DNA from: an uncultured Magnetospirillum sp.
GTDB lineage: Bacteria; Pseudomonadota; Alphaproteobacteria; Rhodospirillales; Magnetospirillaceae
Assembly (NCBI RefSeq): GCF_903853455.1
Contig: NZ_CAINTR010000030.1
Location: 1 to 33,488 of the forward strand
DNA length: 33,488 bases
Reading direction: 5' to 3'
In this document: positions 28,588 through 33,488 of the stretch, piece by piece
Position numbering within the stretch: position 1 is the stretch's first letter
How the letters are laid out: each line of letters opens with the position of its first letter
Notes under the pieces: generated by a model
Seen by the model: the letters and a program-made list of their open reading frames with translations, nothing else
Told to the model about the DNA's origin: nothing
Databases searched by the model: none
Made by a program: the position numbers and the translations under genes

Positions 28588-29294
28588 GGCCGGTCCTCCA
28601 TGGGAGTGGCCTCGCGGCCACGCAGCACGATGTCGAAGCGGAATCCCAGCGCATGGTCCGGCTGGGTCAGGCCGATGTCGAAGACGGAGATCAGCCGGTC
28701 GCGCGCCGCCGGATCGGCGGTGCAGTTGAAGATGGGGTCCAGCGGCAGCAGCGGATCGCCGGGGAAGTACATCTGGGTCACCAGCCGGGTCAGGAAGGAC
28801 GGTCCGAACAGCGAGAAATGGATATGGGCCGGCCGCCAGGCATTGGGGTGGTTGCGCCAGGGATAGGCGCCGGGCCGGATGGTCTGGAAGCGGTAGCCGC
28901 CCTCGTCGTCGGTCAGCATGCGGCCGCAGCCGGTGAAGTTGGGATCGAGCGGGGCGTCGTGGCCATCGTTCTTGTGGCGATAGCGGCCGGCGGCGTTGGC
29001 CTGCCAGACCTCGATCAGGGTATTGCGCACCGGGCGCCCGGTCTCGTCCACCACCCGGCCGGCGATGATCAGGCGCTCGCCCAGCGGCGCACCGGCATGG
29101 CCGGCGGTCAGGTCGGATTCGCCGCTTCCGACCTCGTCGGGACCGAAGACCGGCCCGCTCAGCTCGGACAGGGTGTGGGGCGCCAGCACCAGCGCCCGCG
29201 ACGGCGCCCGCTTGACGGTGGAGGCATAGGGACGATGGAGATAGTCCGGCTGGGTTCCCGGCACCAGCCGCCGATAGGGCGTGGGGTCCGTCAT
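28584..29294 (-). CDS. pcaH: protocatechuate 3,4-dioxygenase beta subunit (internal start within a ligase fusion frame)
   Basis: This encodes 236 aa if started at the ATG at 29294, which has a strong GGGAGGA site 6 bases upstream. The Fe(III) ligands are Y105, Y144, H157 and H159, with spacings of 39, 13 and 2 residues, identical to those between Y408, Y447, H460 and H462 of Pseudomonas putida PcaH. YASTVKRAPSR and HTLSELSGPVFG are typical of the family. The same frame is open upstream through a CoA ligase with no stop between, so it can be made alone or as the C-terminal part of a 778-aa fusion. The strong site argues for free PcaH as the main product. Its stop overlaps the pcaG start. Confidence 0.93.
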   Translation of the reverse strand: MTDPTPYRRLVPGTQPDYLHRPYASTVKRAPSRALVLAPHTLSELSGPVFGPDEVGSGESDLTAGHAGAPLGERLIIAGRVVDETGRPVRNTLIEVWQANAAGRYRHKNDGHDAPLDPNFTGCGRMLTDDEGGYRFQTIRPGAYPWRNHPNAWRPAHIHFSLFGPSFLTRLVTQMYFPGDPLLPLDPIFNCTADPAARDRLISVFDIGLTQPDHALGFRFDIVLRGREATPMEDRP

Positions 29295-30920
29295 CGATCT
29301 TCCTCCCAGAAGTCCCGGGGCAGGTTTATCCTCCGCCGGTAAAGTGTCGAGGTCAATCGCCTCGCCCAGGAGGCCCGGCTCCTGCTTGAGGCGGAACTTG
29401 GCCACCCGATGGGTGGGGGTGTGGGGCAACTCCGCGACCAAGACCAGGAAGCGCGGCCGCTTCGGCGGTGACAGATGGGCGGCGCACCAGTCCCGGATAT
29501 CCCGGGGGTGGAGGGGGACGCCGGGTCGGGCGACCACCGCGACCAGGATCTCGTCCTCGCCCAGGTCCGACGGCACCGCGATGGCGGCGGCCTCGGCCAC
29601 ACCCGGATGGCTTCCGATCACCCGGTCGAGTTCGGCCCCGGAGATGTTCTCGCCCCGCCGGCGGATGATGTCTTTCTTGCGGGCGACGAAAAAATAAAAG
29701 CCGTCGCCGTCGCGCCGGACCAGATCGCCGGTGGCGAACCAGCCGTCGCGAAATGCCGCCGCCGTCTGCTCGGGGTCGCGGTAATAGCCCTGCATCACGA
29801 TGGGGGTGCGAGCCAGCAATTCGCCGGTGGCGCCGTCGGGGAGGTCGCGGCCGTCTTCGTCCACCACCCGCAGTTCGGCGAAACGCCGCGACGGGTCGGG
29901 ATGGCGGGCGGCGCGGCCCATGCTGCCGGGCTGGTGGGGACCGTCGAACGGCTGGTTGCAGACGCCGGGGATCTCGGTCATGCCATAGCCTTCGATGATA
30001 TGGGGGATGGCGAAATCCGTCGTGAAGATCGCGGCGATCTCCGGGGTGACGGGGGCGCCGTAGACCTTGACCAGCCCATGGCCGGGGACGAATTCGCGCC
30101 GCGGCCGCCGGGCCAGGATGGTGCCGATGGCGGCGATGATGTTGACCTGGGTGGCTCGCCACCGTGCCGCCAAGGGCCAGAAGCCCGAGGCGCTGAAGCG
30201 GGCCGCCAGCACCAGCGAGGCGCCGGCGGCTACGGCTCCACCCAACGAATAGAACAGAGCGTTGATATGGAACAGCGGCAGCACGCAGAGCAGCCGGTCG
30301 TCCGCCTGTAACCGCATGCGCTCGACGAAGCCTTCGCCGGCCATGACGAAGCTGGCTTGGCGGTGCATCACCCCCTTGGGGAAGCCGGTGGTGCCCGAGG
30401 TGTACATGATCAGGCAGGTGTCGTCGGGCTGGCCGATGGCGGCGGGCGAGGGGAAGGAGGACGGTTCGCTCAGTTCCTCCAGGCGAGCGATCCAGGGATG
30501 CTCGCCGGCGGCGAGACGGGCGACGGCTTCGGTCTCCAGGGTGCACAGCACCGCCGCCACCTCGGCATGGTCCAGAATGGCGCCGGCTTCGGCGGCGGAG
30601 AATTCGGGATTGACCGGCACCAGGATCGCTCCCAGCCGCCCCAGGGCGAAGAACACCGCCACGAACAGGTCGCTGTTGGCGGCCATCACCGCCACCCGGT
30701 CAGCGGGGCCGATGCCTCGCTCCGCCAGGATCGTCGCCATTCCCAGGGCCAGATCGCGGAACGCGCCCCAACTGCGGCAGGTTTCACCGAACATCAGGAA
30801 CGGCCGCTCCGGTCCAACCGCCGTCCGGCTATGGAGCAGACCCCACAGCGTCTCGCCATGGGGTGGGTACAGCGCCAGCGTCTGTTGGGGGGGTATTTGA
30901 GGAATGGTGATGTCAATCAT
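28584..30920 (-). CDS. AMP-forming acyl-CoA ligase, read in frame into PcaH
   Basis: This 778-aa frame has no stop between an acyl-CoA ligase (~1-542) and PcaH (543-778). The ligase has the AMP-binding P-loop YTSGTTGFPKGV, EGYGMTE, GWFATGDL, the hinge region RRRGENISG and the catalytic K508 in THRVAKFRL. It looks closest to CaiC-like (crotonobetaine/carnitine) ATP-dependent ligases, but its substrate is unknown; an aromatic or related acid is plausible from the operon. A 542-aa ligase is a complete length. In an alternative frame a TGA (29291-29293) overlaps the pcaH ATG as ATGA, which suggests the ligase once ended there and a small indel joined the frames, or that the assembly has an error. 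No ribosome binding site is visible at the 30920 ATG. Confidence 0.8.
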   Translation of the reverse strand: MIDITIPQIPPQQTLALYPPHGETLWGLLHSRTAVGPERPFLMFGETCRSWGAFRDLALGMATILAERGIGPADRVAVMAANSDLFVAVFFALGRLGAILVPVNPEFSAAEAGAILDHAEVAAVLCTLETEAVARLAAGEHPWIARLEELSEPSSFPSPAAIGQPDDTCLIMYTSGTTGFPKGVMHRQASFVMAGEGFVERMRLQADDRLLCVLPLFHINALFYSLGGAVAAGASLVLAARFSASGFWPLAARWRATQVNIIAAIGTILARRPRREFVPGHGLVKVYGAPVTPEIAAIFTTDFAIPHIIEGYGMTEIPGVCNQPFDGPHQPGSMGRAARHPDPSRRFAELRVVDEDGRDLPDGATGELLARTPIVMQGYYRDPEQTAAAFRDGWFATGDLVRRDGDGFYFFVARKKDIIRRRGENISGAELDRVIGSHPGVAEAAAIAVPSDLGEDEILVAVVARPGVPLHPRDIRDWCAAHLSPPKRPRFLVLVAELPHTPTHRVAKFRLKQEPGLLGEAIDLDTLPAEDKPAPGLLGGRSMTDPTPYRRLVPGTQPDYLHRPYASTVKRAPSRALVLAPHTLSELSGPVFGPDEVGSGESDLTAGHAGAPLGERLIIAGRVVDETGRPVRNTLIEVWQANAAGRYRHKNDGHDAPLDPNFTGCGRMLTDDEGGYRFQTIRPGAYPWRNHPNAWRPAHIHFSLFGPSFLTRLVTQMYFPGDPLLPLDPIFNCTADPAARDRLISVFDIGLTQPDHALGFRFDIVLRGREATPMEDRP

Positions 30921-30923
30921 GAT

Positions 30924-30938
30924 GTGCGATTATCGGAC
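30924..30938 (-). promoter_or_regulatory. PcaR-type operator box 1
   Basis: Read on the - strand this is GTCCGATAATCGCAC, 14 of 15 bases identical to the P. putida PcaR site GTTCGATAATCGCAC as I recall it. It lies 4 bases upstream of the ligase ATG, downstream of the predicted -10 element, so binding there should block or gate transcription. Confidence 0.7.
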
Positions 30939-30942
30939 TAAT

Positions 30943-30957
30943 GAGCGACTATCGAAC
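30943..30957 (-). promoter_or_regulatory. PcaR-type operator box 2
   Basis: Read on the - strand this is GTTCGATAGTCGCTC, 13 of 15 bases identical to the recalled PcaR site. It begins 19 bases from box 1 in the same orientation and overlaps the predicted transcription start of the pca operon. Confidence 0.65.
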
Positions 30958-30960
30958 ACA

Positions 30961-30989
30961 ATCCTAGGCTCGTGCCTTGCCGCCGTCAA
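30961..30989 (-). promoter_or_regulatory. pca operon sigma-70-type promoter
   Basis: On the - strand the -35 is TTGACG (30989-30984), the spacer is 17 bases, and the -10 is TAGGAT (30966-30961). Transcription would start near 30954, giving a leader of about 35 bases before the ligase ATG. The -35 forms an inverted repeat with the -35 of the divergent regulator promoter. Confidence 0.6.
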
Positions 30990-31006
30990 TTGGAATTATT
31001 CGATTG

Positions 31007-31036
31007 TTGACGGAGTGGGCGATAATCGCACATATG
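31007..31036 (+). promoter_or_regulatory. candidate pcaR promoter
   Basis: A TTGACG at 31007-31012 mirrors the -35 of the pca promoter. The -10 is weak (CATATG at 31031-31036, 18-base spacer). The third operator box overlaps the spacer, which fits autoregulation. Confidence 0.35.
31017..31031 (+). promoter_or_regulatory. PcaR-type operator box 3
   Basis: The 15 bases GGGCGATAATCGCAC match the recalled PcaR site at 13 of 15 positions, with the CGATAATCGCAC core perfect. It lies in the candidate promoter of the regulator gene, 36 bases before its ATG. Confidence 0.65.
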
Positions 31037-31066
31037 AAGTCCGGTCCGTCCGCTTGGGAGACACGC

Positions 31067-31894
31067 ATGACCAAGGCCACCGCACCCGAAGCCACTGCGC
31101 CGTCCCGCGCCGAGGAGATCGGCGCGTTTTCCGGCGATCCCGATTTCATGGCCTCCCTGGCGCGCGGTCTGGCGGTGATCCGGGCCTTCTCCGGCGTCGA
31201 TGGCGGCCAGTCCATCGCCCAGCTCAGCAAGTCCACCGGCATTCCTCGGGCGGCGGTGCGCCGCTGCCTCTATACCCTGGCCCAGCTCGGCTATGTGGGC
31301 GGCGAGGATGGCCGGCTGTTTCGGCTGGCGCCCGCCGTCCTGTCGCTGGGCTACGCCTATGTCACCTCGGCGCCGTTGGCGGTGCTGGCGCAGCCGCTGC
31401 TGGATCGGGTCAGCGGCCTGATCAATGAGGCATGCTCGCTGGCGGTGCTGGACGGCGACGAGGTGGTCTATATCGCCCGATCCAAGGCGGCGCGGCGCAT
31501 CATGTCGGTGGATCTGGGAGTGGGCTCCCATCTGCCGGCCTATTGCACCTCGCTGGGCCGGGTGCTGCTGGCCGGGCTGGATCAGGACCAACTCGACGGC
31601 TATTTCAGCCGGGTCACGCCGGTCCGCCACAGCGCGCTGACCAAGACCAGTCAAGACGAGGTCCGGCATGCCGTCACCGCCGCTCGTGACCAGGGCCATG
31701 CCATCGTCGATCAGGAGTTGGAAATGGGCCTGATTTCCATCGCGGTGCCGGTCCGCAACCGCAACGGTCGGGTGGTGGCCGCCATGAACGTGGGGAGCCA
31801 GGCCTCGCGCCTCTCCGCCGCGGATATGACGGCCAAGCTGCTGCCCCATCTCGCCCATGCCGCCTGGGAACTGGGTCTCGTCCTTTCCGTATGA
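31067..31894 (+). CDS. pcaR: IclR-family regulator of the protocatechuate pathway
   Basis: This encodes 275 aa from the ATG at 31067, with GGGAG upstream; earlier in-frame ATGs exist but lie on the operator. The N-terminal winged helix is preceded by the DPDFMASLARGLAVIRAF signature of the PcaR/PcaU/PobR group, followed by SIAQLSKSTGIPRAAVRRCL as the recognition region. The C-terminal effector domain has SVDLGVGSHLPAYCTSLGRVLLAGL and DQELEMGLISIAVPV, again typical of PcaR. It is transcribed divergently from the pca-pobA operon across PcaR-type boxes. In Pseudomonas, PcaR responds to 3-oxoadipate; here the effector could be that or protocatechuate. PobR or PcaU are alternative names. Confidence 0.88.
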   Translation: MTKATAPEATAPSRAEEIGAFSGDPDFMASLARGLAVIRAFSGVDGGQSIAQLSKSTGIPRAAVRRCLYTLAQLGYVGGEDGRLFRLAPAVLSLGYAYVTSAPLAVLAQPLLDRVSGLINEACSLAVLDGDEVVYIARSKAARRIMSVDLGVGSHLPAYCTSLGRVLLAGLDQDQLDGYFSRVTPVRHSALTKTSQDEVRHAVTAARDQGHAIVDQELEMGLISIAVPVRNRNGRVVAAMNVGSQASRLSAADMTAKLLPHLAHAAWELGLVLSV

Positions 31895-31910
31895 CGGTCG
31901 TTCAAATTGA

Positions 31911-31924
31911 CGGCACCGGTGCCG
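31911..31924. other. 14-bp palindrome after pcaR
   Basis: CGGCACCGGTGCCG is a perfect palindrome 16 bases after the pcaR stop, followed 12 bases later by a short T-rich run. It could be a weak terminator or a regulator site; the lack of a loop and of an adjacent T tract makes a terminator doubtful. Confidence 0.3.
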
Positions 31925-32018
31925 ACGGGAAAGGTTTAATTTTCAATGACTATAAGCAACTCGTTCATCCACATGTCAGACCATAGTCATATGTGTATGG
32001 TATTGGTGCGGGAATGAG

Positions 32019-32064
32019 GCCCCTGACGTCGCGCCGTTTTCCATGGCGCGTCGGATTCAGGGGC
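32019..32064 (+). promoter_or_regulatory. long hairpin in the chemoreceptor leader
   Basis: GCCCCTGA (32019-32026) pairs with TCAGGGGC (32057-32064), and the inner CGCGCC (32030-32035) pairs with GGCGCG (32045-32050) around a 9-base loop. The stem ends 32 bases before the chemoreceptor ATG. It may be a leader attenuator, an mRNA-stability element or an operator. Confidence 0.45.
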
Positions 32065-32096
32065 AGGTTCTATGCTCGTTTCCGCAAGAGGCAGAT

Positions 32097-33392
32097 ATGC
32101 TCAACATCGACAATCTCAGGATTTCCACCAAGATCGGATTGATCGTGGTGCTGTTCGCCATCGTCTCGATCGGAGCGATCAGCTTCGCCGCCCTGCGCAT
32201 GAAGGGTATCGACGCTGCCTATTCCGACTTGATTGCCCGGGTGGATGTCTCCGTCTTTAGATCCGCCCGCGCCGGCCGCCATGTGGAGGGCTACATTTCA
32301 TCGGCCTACCAATTGGCGGCGGAAACCACCGATGCCGGCAATGCCCGACTCCTGGCGCAGGTGGCCGAGAACCAGAAAAAATACGAGACGACCATGGCGA
32401 CGGTGCTGGAAAACGTGCCGGAGAAAACGGCGGAGATCGAACTTGTCGTCGCCAAGTTCAAGATGACCTTCGCCGCCTGCGAACCCGCCATCAAATTCGC
32501 GGCCTCGACGACATCGGCGGACGACGCCTTGAAGGCGGCGGCGCGCCTCAAGGCCGAATGCGATCCATTGGCCATTGCTGCACTCGCCGATCAAACCAAA
32601 TTGACCGACGGCATTCAGGCCTATGCCGCCAAAAACTCCGCCGAATTGGGGGAGCATACCGACGCTTCCATCGTCACCATGTTGACCGCGGTGGGAACCG
32701 GCCTGCTCGTGACTCTCGCCGCCGCCATATGGATCGGAACCAAAGGGCTGTCGCAGCCGATCGGCCGGCTGAAGGTGATCATGGAGGCGTTTGCCCGCAA
32801 CGATCTCAAGGCCGATGTTCCCGGCATCGGTCGCCGCGACGAACTGGGCGAGATGGCCCGCACGGTGGAAATCTTCAAGACCAACGCCCAGGAAGTCGAG
32901 CGGATGCGGGCGGAGCAGGAGCGTCTAAAGCAAAATGCGGCGGCGGAGCAGAAGCGGGCGTTGAACGCCATGGCCGACACCTTCGAGGCCCGGGTCATGG
33001 ATGTGGTCAAGATGGTCTCGGAATCCTCCACCGAGTTGCAGGCCACGGCCCAGTCCATGTCCTCGGCGGCGGAACAGGGCACATCCCAGGCAGTCACCGT
33101 GGCGGCGGCGGCGGAACAGGCGACTTCGAACGTGCAGACGGTGGCTTCGGCGGCCGAGGAGCTGTCGTCGTCCATCTCGGAAATATCGCGGCAGGTGTCG
33201 GAATCGGCCCGCATCTCGGCCGAGGCCTCGGATGAGACGGCCCGCACCAACACCATGGTTCAGGGGCTTGCCGCCGCCGCCGATCGCATCGGTGAAGTGG
33301 TCAAGCTGATCAACGACATCGCGTCGCAGACCAATCTGCTGGCGCTCAACGCCACCATGTCATGTTCTATTAAACAACGCCAATTTGCATGA
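32097..33392 (+). pseudogene. methyl-accepting chemotaxis protein, truncated by insertion
   Basis: The ATG at 32097 has AGAGG upstream. Helix 1 is at ~15-38, a helical periplasmic ligand domain at ~40-190, helix 2 near 195-215, then HAMP and the start of the methyl-accepting signalling domain. The frame matches the conserved tip up to NLLALNAT (codon 420, base 33356), where IEAARAGE should follow. Instead it reads into a foreign 11-residue tail (MSCSIKQRQFA) and stops at 33392. The CheA/CheW-binding tip and the return helix are missing, so the product cannot signal. The upstream part looks intact, with normal codon use, so the interruption seems recent, or reflects an assembly join. Confidence 0.85.
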
Positions 33393-33488
33393 CGTCTCCC
33401 TGATTCCTCTCCGAGGTCATTTCCGACGGTAACGCTCGAGTGCAAGGGAATCAGAACGGAATATCATCCGTGTCGTCGTCCCATCCGA
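33357..33488. mobile_element. left boundary of an inserted element (runs off the window)
   Basis: Chemoreceptor homology stops at about 33356-33358, inside one of the most conserved protein stretches known, and unrelated, less GC-rich DNA follows. A 6-bp inverted repeat (GTCATG at 33359-33364, CATGAC at 33388-33393) lies right at the junction. A leftward gene ending at 33451 has an SSB-like tail, which suggests a prophage or integrative element. No transposase or integrase is visible, so the element type is open. Confidence 0.5.
33451..33488 (-). CDS. C-terminal end of a protein with an SSB-type acidic tail, partial
   Basis: Reading leftward from the window edge the frame gives GWDDDTDDIPF and then TGA at 33453-33451. 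An acidic run ending in DDIPF is the hallmark of bacterial and phage single-stranded DNA-binding proteins, where it recruits replication partners. Only 11 residues are visible, so this is a tentative call; DUF2815-type phage ssDNA-binding proteins share similar ends. It lies in DNA that interrupts the chemoreceptor gene. Confidence 0.5.
   Translation of the reverse strand, partial: GWDDDTDDIPF

Overview
The window looks like chromosomal DNA from a GC-rich alphaproteobacterium, most likely of the Rhodospirillales and possibly Magnetospirillum-like. This is inferred from codon usage, the many large PAS and Cache sensor kinases, a DUF3309 mini-protein, REC-DUF3369 proteins, and a GC-rich intergenic palindrome of a type common in this class. 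No rRNA, tRNA or CRISPR array was seen.

Layout. (1) 1-3.5 kb, + strand: a 5'-partial Spy/CpxP-like periplasmic protein, a small secreted Pro/Tyr-rich protein, a 53-aa DUF3309 membrane protein, an atypical NRAMP transporter, and an OmpA-domain lipoprotein closed by a hairpin terminator. (2) 3.5-11.1 kb, - strand: an RND efflux pair (membrane fusion protein, then MdtB/MdtC-like pump) with a double-hairpin repeat between the genes, followed by a 998-aa PAS/GAF histidine kinase. (3) 11.1-18.7 kb: a divergent regulatory gap with two palindromes, a 94-aa helical protein of unknown function, a bidirectional terminator, and a - strand overlapping operon of two large sensor kinases and a stand-alone receiver. 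A 728-bp gap follows. (4) 18.7-24.3 kb, + strand: a three-gene signalling operon of REC-DUF3369-degenerate GGDEF-EAL, a histidine kinase with an ETR1 (ethylene receptor)-like membrane domain, and a REC-PAS-PAS histidine kinase. (5) 24.3-31.9 kb: a - strand 4-hydroxybenzoate/protocatechuate operon (acyl-CoA ligase, pcaH, pcaG, pcaB, pcaD, pcaC, pobA) divergent from an IclR-family pcaR-like regulator, with three PcaR-type operator boxes and back-to-back promoter elements between them. (6) 32-33.5 kb: a methyl-accepting chemotaxis protein cut off in its signalling tip by foreign DNA that carries the end of a gene with an SSB-type acidic tail.

How the genes work together. PobA converts 4-hydroxybenzoate to protocatechuate. 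PcaGH, PcaB, PcaC and PcaD then take it to 3-oxoadipate; the final pcaIJ/pcaF steps are not in this window. The + strand operon in region 4 appears to link a metal- or hydrocarbon-sensing membrane domain to two paralogous receivers, one of which carries a probably active c-di-GMP phosphodiesterase.

The most notable points are the ethylene-receptor-like kinase with its Cu-site residues conserved in a gapless alignment, the in-frame fusion of a CoA ligase to PcaH, the compact pca/pcaR divergent control region, the compensatory changes in the double-hairpin repeat, and the interrupted chemoreceptor.
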